DNA from: G020348185 sp964525045
GTDB taxonomy: Bacteria > Nitrospirota > Nitrospiria > Nitrospirales > UBA8639
Assembly (NCBI GenBank): GCA_964525045.1
Contig: CAZGFD010000005.1
Coordinates: 1 to 64,000, forward strand
DNA: 64,000 bases
Direction: 5' to 3'
The position numbers and the translations under genes are program-made. This document shows, piece after piece, positions 18,373 to 27,211 of this stretch (its first letter is position 1; every line of letters starts with the position of its first letter). The notes beneath the pieces are model-generated. The model was not told where the DNA came from, made no database searches, and saw only the letters and a program-made list of their open reading frames with translations.

Positions 18373-20862
18373 ATGAGCTCCCAAGTCGCTCCTTCTTCGA
18401 ATCCTTCTCATACCGAAATTCCGAACGAACTCCCACTTCTGCCAGTGAGAGACATTGTGGTGTTTCCCTACATGGTTTTACCCCTTTTTGTGGGTAGGGA
18501 TTTATCCATCAAGGCGGTGGAATTCGCCTTGGAACACGATCGCATGATCTTCCTCACTACCCAAAAGGCTCACGATACTGACCACCCACAACCCCAAGAT
18601 CTGCATACAATTGGTACAGCCGGCATGATCATGCGTATGCTGAAATTGCCTGACGATCGGGTAAAAATCCTCGTTCAGGGAATTGCCAAAGCTCGAATCC
18701 TCGATTATACCCAATCCGAGCCATTTTATTCCGTCCGTATTGAAAAACTGGTCGATTCCCAACCTTACGTTCCGTCTCCTGAAAGCGAAGCGATCGTTCG
18801 CGCCACCAAGGGTGGTCTGGAACAATTGGTCGGTTTAGGAAAAGGGGTGATGCCTGATGTCATGACCGTAGTCGAAAACTTGGATGAACCAGGACGGCTG
18901 GCTGATATTATCGCTTCGAATTTAGGACTCAAAGTTGAACTGACACAAGAAATTTTAGAAATCGAAGATCCTTTGGCTCGACTGAAACAGGTAAGCGATC
19001 TCATTGCGAAAGAGCACGAAGTGCTTTCTATGCAACAGAAAATTCAAGCCGAAGCCAAAGGAGAAATGGATAAAACCCAACGGGAATATTTTCTTCGCGA
19101 GCAACTCAAAGCCATTCAAAAAGAACTCGGGGAGTTAGACGACCGGGCGGAAGAGGCTGCTGAGTTTCGCAAACGCATTCAAGATGCCAAAATGCCGGAA
19201 AAAGTCTTGAAGGAATGTGAAAAACAACTCAAACGTTTGGAAAAAATGCATCCGGATACAGCGGAAGCCGGAACGGTTCGAACCTATTTGGAATGGATGG
19301 TCGAACTACCTTGGAGCCACCAATCCACGGATAACTTAGACATCGCCGCGGCCGCACAGGTCTTACATGAAGATCATTATGATTTGGAAAAGGTGAAAGA
19401 CCGAATTTTGGAATATTTGGCAGTTCGAAAGTTAAAGAAAAAGATGAAAGGCCCCATTCTTTGTTTTGTTGGTCCTCCTGGGGTCGGGAAAACCTCCCTT
19501 GGGAAATCCATCGCCAAAGCCTTAGGTCGCGAATTTGTTCGTATGAGTCTCGGCGGCATGCGGGACGAGGCCGAAATCAGAGGCCACCGCCGAACCTATG
19601 TCGGGGCCTTGCCCGGTCGGATTCTTCAGGGCATGAAACAGGCAGGAACCACCAACCCCGTCTTTATGCTCGATGAAGTTGACAAGGTTGGAATGGATTT
19701 TCGCGGAGACCCCTCCGCGGCTCTTCTTGAAGTGTTGGATCCGGAACAAAACCATGCGTTCACGGATCATTACCTCGGAGTGCCGTTTGATCTCAGCGAC
19801 GTCATGTTTATTACGACGGCCAATCTTACTGACCCTATTCTCTCGGCCCTTCGAGATCGCATGGAAATCATCGAGATTCCTGGTTATTCTGAAGAAGAAA
19901 AACTCGGCATTGCGCGGCGGTTTCTCATTCCACGTCAACTGACCGAACATGGAATCACTGAAAAACATTTGCACATTTCGGACCCAGCAATGCAGCAGTT
20001 GATTTCGGAGTACACACGAGAAGCCGGGGTCCGAAATCTTGAACGGGAAATTGCCAATGTGATGCGAAAAGTCGCCAAGGAAGTTGCGGAGGGAAACATA
20101 CGCCGGTACACGGTTACACCACACAATCTTCACAAGTACCTGGGGGTGCCTAAATACCTTCCCGAACTCGAGCAGGAAAAAGATGAAGTTGGGGTAGCAA
20201 CGGGTCTGGCCTGGACCGAAAGTGGAGGAGACATCCTGTATGTGGAAGCCTCCGGGATTAAAGGAAAGGGACAGTTGACGTTAACCGGTCATTTAGGCGA
20301 TGTCATGAAAGAGTCAGCCCAAGCTGCCTTGAGCTATATCCGTGCTCAGGCGAAGCAGTTGGGCATTCGTCAGGAGGCGTTTACAAAAAAAGACATTCAC
20401 ATACACGTTCCGGCAGGCGCCATTCCCAAAGATGGTCCCTCGGCTGGAATTACCATGGCCGTCGCTTTGGCTTCCTGCCTGAATAACATACCTGTACGTC
20501 GGGATGTCGCGATGACCGGCGAAGTCACACTTCGAGGGCGTGTACTCCCGGTCGGCGGATTAAAAGAGAAAATCCTTGCTGCAAAACGCGCGAAACTAAC
20601 AAGAGTCATCTTACCAAAACAAAATGAAAAAGATTTGGATGAAATACCCAAGCATCTTCTCCGTGGGTTACGTTTCCTATTCGTCAATTCGACCCTGGAA
20701 GTGATTCAACACGCACTCCGATCGAAGACCAAACAACGCCTGAAACCCCAAGCGGTCAAAAATCAAGCGACCCCTGTTCGTCGAAAACGCATCGCGTCTC
20801 CACAACCTCGTTCGCCTTTGCGCCACAAAGTCAGCAGTCGGTCCCCGGCTTCCGGCTCGTAA
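18373..20862 (+). CDS. lon: ATP-dependent serine protease Lon
   Basis: 829 aa. The N-terminal substrate-binding LON domain begins ELPLLPVRDIVVFPYMVLPLFVGR. The AAA+ domain has Walker A GPPGVGKTSLGKS near residue 366 and Walker B PVFMLDEVDKVG. The protease domain has catalytic Ser690 (PKDGPSAGIT) and Lys733 (GGLKEKIL). The frame is open to a TTG at 18328, but those residues derive from repeat-like DNA, so I chose ATG 18373; it has no strong Shine-Dalgarno. A basic Ser/Pro/Arg-rich tail of ~45 residues follows the normal C-terminus and is unusual. It degrades damaged and regulatory proteins in the cytosol. Confidence 0.97.
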   Translation: MSSQVAPSSNPSHTEIPNELPLLPVRDIVVFPYMVLPLFVGRDLSIKAVEFALEHDRMIFLTTQKAHDTDHPQPQDLHTIGTAGMIMRMLKLPDDRVKILVQGIAKARILDYTQSEPFYSVRIEKLVDSQPYVPSPESEAIVRATKGGLEQLVGLGKGVMPDVMTVVENLDEPGRLADIIASNLGLKVELTQEILEIEDPLARLKQVSDLIAKEHEVLSMQQKIQAEAKGEMDKTQREYFLREQLKAIQKELGELDDRAEEAAEFRKRIQDAKMPEKVLKECEKQLKRLEKMHPDTAEAGTVRTYLEWMVELPWSHQSTDNLDIAAAAQVLHEDHYDLEKVKDRILEYLAVRKLKKKMKGPILCFVGPPGVGKTSLGKSIAKALGREFVRMSLGGMRDEAEIRGHRRTYVGALPGRILQGMKQAGTTNPVFMLDEVDKVGMDFRGDPSAALLEVLDPEQNHAFTDHYLGVPFDLSDVMFITTANLTDPILSALRDRMEIIEIPGYSEEEKLGIARRFLIPRQLTEHGITEKHLHISDPAMQQLISEYTREAGVRNLEREIANVMRKVAKEVAEGNIRRYTVTPHNLHKYLGVPKYLPELEQEKDEVGVATGLAWTESGGDILYVEASGIKGKGQLTLTGHLGDVMKESAQAALSYIRAQAKQLGIRQEAFTKKDIHIHVPAGAIPKDGPSAGITMAVALASCLNNIPVRRDVAMTGEVTLRGRVLPVGGLKEKILAAKRAKLTRVILPKQNEKDLDEIPKHLLRGLRFLFVNSTLEVIQHALRSKTKQRLKPQAVKNQATPVRRKRIASPQPRSPLRHKVSSRSPASGS

Positions 20863-20863
20863 C

Positions 20864-21925
20864 ATGCCTTCATCCAATCGGAGACAAGTCTCTGAAAGCG
20901 GCGAATTTCGGCTCATTCAAGCCATAAGGCGACAATCTTCAACCGGCCCAGGATCCTCATCCCTCCTAAAAGGAATTGGGGATGACGCCGCGATTATTCA
21001 ATTCATTCAAAACGAGCATCTCCTTGTCTCAACCGATTTATTAATTGAAGATATTCATTTTGACCTCAAGCTGACTTCGTTTCGCGACGTTGGGTATCGA
21101 GCCATTATCGCTAATCTGAGCGATATCGCCGCCATGGGCGGTGTCCCACGTTTTGTACTCACCTCTGTGGCCATACCACCGGCCTACTCAATGGCCGACG
21201 TCCGGACCTTGTATCGTGGGCTCCTGTCCTGCTGCCATCATTATCAGCTACAATTGATTGGAGGAGACACTTCCGCCTCGAAGAAGGGAATGTTTGTGGG
21301 GATCACGATTCTTGGAACCGTTGAGAGCTCTGGAGCCCTTCCGCGAGATGGAGCCAAGATTGGGGATAGAATTTACATTTCAGGAACACTGGGTGACTCT
21401 TGGGCCGGACTGCAACTCTTGCAAAGGAAGAGAAAGTTACCCCTGGACCGTCTCGAAAAGCGATTATCACAATTTTTGATCAACCGCCACCTTCACCCAA
21501 CACCACGCATCGAAATTGGCCGATGGTTGTCCACCCACCGACTGGCCACGGCCGCCATTGATCTTTCCGATGGATTATCCGGAGATTTGGGTCATGTTTG
21601 CCGAGAAAGTCAGGTCGGCGCGATGATCGATGCCACAAAAATTCCCATTTCGCCGCAATGCCGATCTTTTGCCCGCCGGAGACATCTCAACCCAATTTCA
21701 ATTGCCCTTGAGGGAGGAGAAGATTATGAGCTGCTCTTTACGGTGCCGGCACAATACCAACCGCAATTGCAAGAAATCGAAAGCCATGACGGGGTTCAGA
21801 TAACAGCCATCGGCACCATTGAGCCTCGGAAGTGTGGCATACGCATCAAGTTTGCCGACGGATCGTCTCAACCTCTTGTATCGACCAGCTACGATCATTT
21901 CCGGAAGAAGAACCGCCCTGTTTAA
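20864..21925 (+). CDS. thiL: Thiamine-monophosphate kinase
   Basis: 353-aa enzyme making thiamine diphosphate, the last step of the cofactor pathway. Signature segments are GEFRLIQAI at the start, KGIGDDAAII (ATP site), LVSTDLLIEDIHFDL, IANLSDIAAMGGVPRFVLTSVAIP and GGDTSASKKGMFVGITILGTVE, then ATAAIDLSDGLSGDLGHVC and the EGGEDYELLFTVP motif. It begins one base after the lon stop, so it is cotranscribed with lon, and it is followed immediately by the DUF2062 gene. Confidence 0.96.
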   Translation: MPSSNRRQVSESGEFRLIQAIRRQSSTGPGSSSLLKGIGDDAAIIQFIQNEHLLVSTDLLIEDIHFDLKLTSFRDVGYRAIIANLSDIAAMGGVPRFVLTSVAIPPAYSMADVRTLYRGLLSCCHHYQLQLIGGDTSASKKGMFVGITILGTVESSGALPRDGAKIGDRIYISGTLGDSWAGLQLLQRKRKLPLDRLEKRLSQFLINRHLHPTPRIEIGRWLSTHRLATAAIDLSDGLSGDLGHVCRESQVGAMIDATKIPISPQCRSFARRRHLNPISIALEGGEDYELLFTVPAQYQPQLQEIESHDGVQITAIGTIEPRKCGIRIKFADGSSQPLVSTSYDHFRKKNRPV

Positions 21926-21926
21926 G

Positions 21927-22376
21927 ATGGTTTCTCTTTCCACACTTCGCACTCAATTAATCAGCATTCTGCACCTTCAGGAATCACCACACCGAACCGC
22001 TTTGGCTTTTTCTATTGGGGTGTTTATCGCCTTTGCGCCTCATTATGGGCTCCATACCGTGAGTGTCGTCTTGTGCGCATGGGCATTCAGACTGAATTAT
22101 CTGGTGGTCTTCCTGGGGGCCCTGATCAACAACCCCTGGACCATTATTCCCATTCTTGTGGGAAGTCTGTATACCGGGTTTGCACTTTTTGGTATGCCGC
22201 CAACTGCCTCTTTTGAGTGGCAGGATATCCAATTAGAGAATCTCTATGACATCATCTCCCAATACCTGCTTCCCTTTGTCGTGGGAGCTTGCATCCTTGG
22301 TGTGCTAGCAGCATTACTCGCGTACCCGATCATGCTCTACACAATTCAACGATACCGAGCCATGAAGGCGAAATGA
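21927..22376 (+). CDS. DUF2062 family membrane protein
   Basis: 149 aa from ATG 21927, one base after the thiL stop; the longer frame into thiL is unlikely. The protein has the DUF2062 pattern: ESPHRTALAFSIGVFIAFAPHYGLHTV followed by LNYLVVFLGALINNPWTIIPILVGSLYTG and a C-terminal membrane helix pair (LPFVVGACILGVLAALLAYPIMLY). The family is a small inner membrane protein of unknown function, often near lipid or glycan genes. Its stop overlaps the next start as ATGA. Confidence 0.88.
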   Translation: MVSLSTLRTQLISILHLQESPHRTALAFSIGVFIAFAPHYGLHTVSVVLCAWAFRLNYLVVFLGALINNPWTIIPILVGSLYTGFALFGMPPTASFEWQDIQLENLYDIISQYLLPFVVGACILGVLAALLAYPIMLYTIQRYRAMKAK

Positions 22377-23896
22377 GTTCTCATCCTCTGAATCTAAATG
22401 TCGGGAAGGGTCTAAGAGTCCAAAAGTCGAAAAGAAAAAGAACTCAACCTGAGACAAGAAACTTGAAACCTGAAACTATTTTTAATCCTGATTCCCCAAC
22501 TGAGTCCAATATCCCCTATGATGGGGTGGCCTTGATAGCCGATCCCATCCATGGATACATCACATTTACCGTCCCCTATTCCTCGGACCCGCTTTCAGAA
22601 CAAACCGAAAAAGATCTTATTGATTCTCCCTGGGTACAACGATTGCGTTCTATCTACCAACTCCAAAGTGCCCACTGGGTCTACCCCTCCGCCGAACACA
22701 GTCGCTTTCAACATTCCTTAGGGACAATGCATTTGGCCGGCCGTTTTGCCAAATCCCTCTACCCAACCTTAAGGGAGTCGGTCAAGGATCTTCCCTCGGA
22801 ACCCTTTATAGAAGAATTACTTCGTATAACCGCTCTTCTCCATGACATCGGTCACGGTCCCTTCGGCCATTTCTTCGACCACCACTTTCTTAAACAATAT
22901 CACCTGACCCATGAACACCTAGGCCAGGTGATTATTCGTGAACATTTAGCCCCGATTATCCGAAACCTTACCCGAAGTCCGTCAGGATTATTCGCCCCGG
23001 GAGAACAACTCGAACCTGATCACATTGCCTTTTTAATCCTCAAGGACCCTCATAAACCGATTCGAAACTATCCCCGATGGTTGACCATTTTGCAACCAAT
23101 CATTGGAGGAGTGTATACCGCGGACAATTGTGACTACGTTTTGCGAGATTCATATATGTGTGGGGTCGCCATTGGTCCTATCGACATTGATCGCTTACTC
23201 CACTATTCATTTTTCAGCCGAAAAGGACTGACCATCCATCAAGCTGGCCTTCCTGCCCTTCAAATGTTCCTCAATGCCAGGCTCTACCTCTACTCAAATG
23301 TGTATTATCATCGCACGACCAGAGCCATTGACATTCACCTACAAGAAATCTTTTCTCAAACCATGAAATATCTTTTTCCCTACCACCCACTCGACCGTAT
23401 GGAGTCTTATCTTACCCTCACCGATTGGTCCGTCAGTGAATCTGTACGACAATGGCCTCTTACCCGCCACCGAGTAAAAAAACGTTTAGGATTGGAATGG
23501 GCCCGAATCCTCAATCGTGACGTCAAATGGAAAATGGCCTACAGTACCCTTCTCCCCACACAGTGGAACCATCAGAAACCAAGGATTGTTAATCCTGAGA
23601 AATTTGAATCTCAATTACGAAAGCTTCTCCCACAGCATTTGAAAAATGTTGAATTCCGAATTGATATGGCTCATAAGGATCCACGTCCCATCAATCTTTT
23701 AAACATGGGGGGTTTTCAAATTTTCGTGTATGAACCAGCGAGGAAAAAAGTAGAAAAAGAAAGTTTGAAGAAATTTTTTGATTACCTTCCCGCTCAATTG
23801 ATTCAATTTCGCATTTTCACCCTTCACCACCAAGCCGACCCTGATATCGCGCTAGCGGCTGAAACCATTTTACGTGAAATGGGATTGGCTCCTTGA
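22373..23896 (+). CDS. HD-domain phosphohydrolase (dNTPase/SAMHD1-like)
   Basis: 507 aa from ATG 22373 (ATGA overlap with the previous gene). The HD motif is spread over the first half: SRFQHSLGTMHLAGRF, LLHDIGHGPFGHFFDHHF and later DNCDYVLRDSYMCG, as in COG1078 HD superfamily enzymes related to deoxynucleotide triphosphohydrolases. Residues 10-35 (VQKSKRKRTQPETRNLKPET) are low complexity and encoded by a 7-bp degenerate repeat at 22403-22478, so they probably arose from the repeat rather than the fold. The substrate is not predictable; nucleotide hydrolysis is inferred from family. Confidence 0.88.
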   Translation: MSSHPLNLNVGKGLRVQKSKRKRTQPETRNLKPETIFNPDSPTESNIPYDGVALIADPIHGYITFTVPYSSDPLSEQTEKDLIDSPWVQRLRSIYQLQSAHWVYPSAEHSRFQHSLGTMHLAGRFAKSLYPTLRESVKDLPSEPFIEELLRITALLHDIGHGPFGHFFDHHFLKQYHLTHEHLGQVIIREHLAPIIRNLTRSPSGLFAPGEQLEPDHIAFLILKDPHKPIRNYPRWLTILQPIIGGVYTADNCDYVLRDSYMCGVAIGPIDIDRLLHYSFFSRKGLTIHQAGLPALQMFLNARLYLYSNVYYHRTTRAIDIHLQEIFSQTMKYLFPYHPLDRMESYLTLTDWSVSESVRQWPLTRHRVKKRLGLEWARILNRDVKWKMAYSTLLPTQWNHQKPRIVNPEKFESQLRKLLPQHLKNVEFRIDMAHKDPRPINLLNMGGFQIFVYEPARKKVEKESLKKFFDYLPAQLIQFRIFTLHHQADPDIALAAETILREMGLAP

Positions 23897-24016
23897 TGGA
23901 ATTCTCCCTGGCACGGATTCCAACGCCCCAGGAGGGAAGGGTCGATGCGGTTCTTATGCTTAGGAAGACAATTCTCTAGAGTGGGCTTGAGATTTGCGAA
24001 GAGAAATACCTTGCTT

Positions 24017-24205
24017 TCAGGGACCACAAACGGTCTTGAAATTTTCTTGACCACCTACCTGATAGACCTCCTCCCGCAACACCCTCACATGAGAAGGGCA
24101 TTCAATTCCGATTCGAACTTGGCCGCCTTTGACTTGCACTAACACGATCCGAGTATCTTCTCCCAATCGAATAGCCTCATTTTTTCGTCGAGTGAGTACG
24201 AGCAT
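24017..24205 (-). CDS. csrA: Carbon storage regulator CsrA
   Basis: 62-aa RNA-binding dimer that represses or stabilises mRNAs by binding GGA motifs. The sequence MLVLTRRKNEAIRLGEDT and VRIGIECPSHVRVLREEVY is typical, with the RNA-contacting Leu4 and Arg44 present. ATG 24205 is preceded by AGGGGAG at ideal spacing; the longer upstream frame is not needed. It is a single gene facing the HD gene. An 18-bp palindromic pair lies in its leader (24258-24279). In flagellated bacteria CsrA often controls flagellin. Confidence 0.95.
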   Translation of the reverse strand: MLVLTRRKNEAIRLGEDTRIVLVQVKGGQVRIGIECPSHVRVLREEVYQVGGQENFKTVCGP

Positions 24206-24647
24206 CTGTTCTCCCCTCTTTTTACTTGTCCCCCAGCATCCTGGTGTTGATGGGTGCCAAAGAAAATAGGTTTTCTTTGACACTCATTTCCAAAACCCTT
24301 CTTGGGAAAAATTTTTTAACTCGTTCTTTTTGTCTATGTGGAATTAAACGGAACTTCGTTCGGGCAATAAGAGTCCGGCGTTCATTTCCTATTCCTTACC
24401 AAGTAGTTTATGCTTCTCTTGTCGGAGAAATCGTTTTTAAACTTGAGGAACCCCATGACCGGAAACTTTAACTCGGGCAATCCATTTCAATTTGACGGAC
24501 CGACAGAGCTTTTTTATTTGCGCGACAGATCAGATCTAACCTTCTCACCCCATTTCAATTTCTTTTACCTACATGACACCTCTAAGAAACCTTTGTTATC
24601 TTACTCACCGGCGTCAATGAATGTTCGCAGAGGGTAACCATACGCTT
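24206..24647. other. Divergent intergenic region between csrA and the LssY-like gene
   Basis: About 440 bases without a convincing gene. It contains the perfect palindrome at 24258-24279 near csrA; the remainder is AT-rich with no clear conserved structure or strong promoter. Confidence 0.5.
24258..24279. promoter_or_regulatory. Perfect 9-bp inverted repeat in the csrA leader
   Basis: CAAAGAAAA and TTTTCTTTG flank a 4-base centre, 53-74 bases before the csrA start codon. It could be an operator for a dimeric regulator or an RNA hairpin. On the minus strand the right arm ends in TTTTCTTTG rather than a run of T, so a terminator is not indicated. Confidence 0.5.
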
Positions 24648-25928
24648 ATGACGAGACAATCCAGTGACACCCATGCCCAAAGACTGTTGATTGGGTTATG
24701 CCTTGTGGTTTTTACCGGATGTGGATCTTTTTCACCCCAGCCACTCGGCCAGGTTCCCTTCATGGAACGGGCAGTGACCCAGGTTCAGAATGAGGTGAGG
24801 GTTACGGCTGCTGTCTTGTCGAAGGAAGAGACCCAACAAGTCTTCGACTTGGACCTGTACGGGAAAGGCATTCAGCCTATTTGGCTTGAGATCGAAAATC
24901 AGAGTACTCGAGACTATTGGTTTGTTCGGAGGGGGATTGACCCCCATTACTTTGCCCCTTTGGAAGTGGCATATATGAACCATTATTCGTTATCCGACGA
25001 GGCCAATACCCAGATGGATCGTTTCTTCTATGAACACACTTTGGGAAACTATGTGCCACCCGGTGGACTCCAATCAGGGTTCATGTTCACCAATCTCGAT
25101 GAGGGCACCAAAAGCTTCAGCGTAGACCTGTGGGCAGAGGATAACCAGATCAGAAACTATACGTTCTTCATCCCTGTGCCAGGACTCAAGATCGACCACC
25201 AAGAAATCGATATCGATTCCATCTACTCCAATGAACATATTGTGCGTTATACTTCAGAACAGGAAAACGAATTTAGGAAAGCCCTCGAGGCCCTGCCCTG
25301 CTGTACGACAAGTAAAGACGGAACGGAGTTGGGTGATCCTCTGAATCTCGTCATCCTGGGGAAGGCGAACTCCTACGACATATACCATGCTTTCATGCGG
25401 GCAGGGTGGGACGAGACAGAGACCATTTATTCGGGTTCAGCCATTCAGACTGGAATTTCTGCCCTCTTTGGAGCCGAATATCGCTATTCCCCGGTGAGTG
25501 CCCTCTATGTTTTTGGTCGACCTCAAGATGCCGCCTTGCAAAAAGCGCGGGGATCGATCCATTTACGAAATCACTTACGCCTTTGGTTAACCCCACTGAT
25601 ATTCGATGACTATGAGGTTTGGATTGGCCAAATCAGCCGGGATATCGGCGTCCGATTTACAACAAGAACCTTCACCACGCATAAGATCGATCCCGATGTG
25701 GATGAAACCAGAGAATTTCTGCTTGAAGATCTTGCCTACTCCAACGGCTTAGAAAAAGCGGCTTTTGTGAAAGGGGTTGGTCCAGCTTCAATCGAGAAAC
25801 CGAGAAGTAATTTAACCGGCGACCCGTATTTCACCGATGGGTTTCGTGCCGCCTTGTGGTTATCCAGCAGGATGGTGTCCATTCCCGACATCAAATTTTT
25901 GGATTGGGAAAGCCCACCAGAACGCTGA
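24648..25928 (+). CDS. Lipoprotein with LssY-like C-terminal domain
   Basis: 426 aa from ATG 24648. The signal region LLIGLCLVVFTGCGSF has a lipobox-like FTGC, suggesting outer membrane or periplasmic anchoring. The C-terminal half (GDPLNLVILGKANSYDIYHAFMRAGWDE through RNHLRLWLTPLIFDDYEVWIGQISRDIG) matches the LssY C-terminal domain pattern of proteins otherwise fused to PAP2 phosphatases. The N-terminal ~200 residues are unassigned and look like a beta-rich domain. Function is unknown; an envelope role is inferred. The upstream in-frame ATG at 24621 gives a poorer signal peptide. Confidence 0.75.
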   Translation: MTRQSSDTHAQRLLIGLCLVVFTGCGSFSPQPLGQVPFMERAVTQVQNEVRVTAAVLSKEETQQVFDLDLYGKGIQPIWLEIENQSTRDYWFVRRGIDPHYFAPLEVAYMNHYSLSDEANTQMDRFFYEHTLGNYVPPGGLQSGFMFTNLDEGTKSFSVDLWAEDNQIRNYTFFIPVPGLKIDHQEIDIDSIYSNEHIVRYTSEQENEFRKALEALPCCTTSKDGTELGDPLNLVILGKANSYDIYHAFMRAGWDETETIYSGSAIQTGISALFGAEYRYSPVSALYVFGRPQDAALQKARGSIHLRNHLRLWLTPLIFDDYEVWIGQISRDIGVRFTTRTFTTHKIDPDVDETREFLLEDLAYSNGLEKAAFVKGVGPASIEKPRSNLTGDPYFTDGFRAALWLSSRMVSIPDIKFLDWESPPER

Positions 25929-25974
25929 TTTCGTGTTGACGGGTTGATTAAACCCTACCGACACTTGTCCCCCC

Positions 25975-26793
25975 TTATGTCCTTGAAACTCGCCTGTGCA
26001 AAAGGGCTTTGAGCCGAATCACTGCTTGTGCATGAAGCTGACAGATTCTGGACTCTGTGACTTTCAGAACGGCACCGATTTCTTTCATCGTGAGTTCCTG
26101 GAAGTGATACAGGTTGAGGATTAAACGTTGCCGCTCAGGAAGGCGGTCAAGTGAATCCGCCAAGATTTTGCGCCTGTCCTCAGAGAGCAATGACTCTAAA
26201 GGGGTCGGCTGATCCCGGTCCACCAATCCATTCAGAACAGATTGGGCTTCATCATCCTGAGCTCTTATATCCTCGAGGCTTATTAGCACTGTGCCTTTGG
26301 CTTGCAATAAAACTTTATCAATTTTTTCGGCTTCCATTTCAAGTTCTCCAGCTAGTTCCGCCTCTGTAGGAGGGCGGCCATTCCGACGTGTATATTCATT
26401 GGTTGCCTGTTGAATTTTGCCAATTTGCTTCCGGATGGACCGAGGGACCCAATCCATGGCACGGATTTCATCCAACATCGCCCCTCGAATTCGAAACTCC
26501 GCATACGTACGAAATTTGATATTACGTGCGGGGTCAAATTTCCCAAGTGCATCAAGAAGCCCCAGCGTTCCAACACTCATCAAATCTTCGATATTCAGTC
26601 CATTGGGCATTCGCATGGCCAGGCGCAAGGCCATGAATTTAATGATGGGAACAAATTGCCGAATTAAGCATTCAATATCCATTTTTTGGGGATCAAAGTC
26701 GTTTTCGGGACCCTGGTTTCCCTTGACGGTATTTTTTTTAAGACTCCCAGGCTTCCCTCTGATCAACCCTTTTTTCCCCTTATTCCTGATCAC
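25975..26793 (-). CDS. fliA: RNA polymerase sigma factor for flagellar operons (sigma-28)
   Basis: 272 aa. Region 2 reads FVPIIKFMALRLAMRMPNGLNIEDLMSVGTLGLLDALGKFDPARNIKFRTYAEFRIRGAMLDEIRAMDWVPRSIR, the FliA/WhiG signature; region 3 (GRPPTEAELAGELEM) and region 4 (LPERQRLILNLYHFQELTMKEIGAVLKVTESRICQLHAQAV) follow. A lysine-rich ~30-residue N-terminal extension is unusual. The start is GTG 26793, overlapping the stop of a small upstream gene (GTGA). No other flagellar gene is in the window. Confidence 0.93.
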   Translation of the reverse strand: MIRNKGKKGLIRGKPGSLKKNTVKGNQGPENDFDPQKMDIECLIRQFVPIIKFMALRLAMRMPNGLNIEDLMSVGTLGLLDALGKFDPARNIKFRTYAEFRIRGAMLDEIRAMDWVPRSIRKQIGKIQQATNEYTRRNGRPPTEAELAGELEMEAEKIDKVLLQAKGTVLISLEDIRAQDDEAQSVLNGLVDRDQPTPLESLLSEDRRKILADSLDRLPERQRLILNLYHFQELTMKEIGAVLKVTESRICQLHAQAVIRLKALLHRRVSRT

Positions 26794-26945
26794 GTCGTCA
26801 CTCCTTCCATGGGAATCCTTTCATCTCGTATTTCGGTTTCGTCCAAGCCACCCCCTACCATCAATCTCTTGTGGGTTTGTAATATGTACTTCTGAACCTC
26901 CGCGCTACTGTTGCAGCCCAAATAAAATTGCTTGGCAATGTCCAT
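26790..26945 (-). CDS. Small protein gene translationally coupled to fliA
   Basis: 51 aa, not recognised (begins MDIAKQFYLGCNSSAEVQKY). Support comes from the GTGA overlap with the fliA start and a protein-like composition with a plausible amphipathic helix (AEVQKYILQTHKRL). The purine-rich GGGGGAGG abuts the ATG directly, which is poor spacing. The start may therefore lie in the upstream frame (26905-27003), reached through a frameshift in the G run. Function is unknown; position suggests a partner or modulator of the sigma factor. Confidence 0.5.
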   Translation of the reverse strand: MDIAKQFYLGCNSSAEVQKYILQTHKRLMVGGGLDETEIRDERIPMEGVTT

Positions 26946-27003
26946 CCTCCCCCTGGGCCACCGGCCCCGTTTCGGGAGAATCAGTCAATTCAAGAATTTT
27001 CAT
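26905..27003 (-). CDS. Tiny ORF overlapping the small gene before fliA
   Basis: 32 codons (MKILELTDSPETGPVAQGED...), ending TAG, overlapping the 51-aa ORF in another frame. The first ~20 residues look coding, and a one-base shift at GGGGG (26948-26952) would fuse them to the next ORF into a protein of about 70 residues. It may be the true N-terminus of that protein or a leader peptide. No Shine-Dalgarno was found. Confidence 0.3.
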   Translation of the reverse strand: MKILELTDSPETGPVAQGEDGHCQAILFGLQQ

Positions 27004-27126
27004 AAAAAATGGCCCAACTGAGTCACTTACCGAAAATAAAACCTCTCACACCTGTGGTCATGACGCCCTTTTCTAGGCATAGAACCTGAAGGGACCTTAA
27101 GGCAAAATTCGGGCCTGAATTGCATA

Positions 27127-27160
27127 CTATTAGAGGCGATTATGTTGCTATTGACACCCG
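27127..27160 (+). repeat. Left end of the IS1595-type element with target duplication
   Basis: CTATTAGA (27127-27134) is the 8-bp target duplication, matched at 29928-29935. The terminal inverted repeat starts GGCGATTATGTTG at 27135 and ends GACACCCG at 27160. Over 26 bases it matches the right end at 23 positions. Confidence 0.95.
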
Positions 27161-27179
27161 TTTAGTTTTCTGCTAGTAT
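27151..27179 (+). promoter_or_regulatory. Promoter of the transposase gene
   Basis: TTGACA, exactly 17 bases, TAGTAT: nearly consensus. The -35 lies inside the left inverted repeat, so transposase binding could shut off its own promoter. GGAGAG precedes the ATG at 27212. Confidence 0.75.
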
Positions 27180-27211
27180 CTCCTTATCACTTGATGAATA
27201 GGAGAGACGGT

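Noticed and set aside
26417..27076. 219-codon plus-strand frame over fliA
   Set aside because: Shadow of the fliA coding strand with no domain features.
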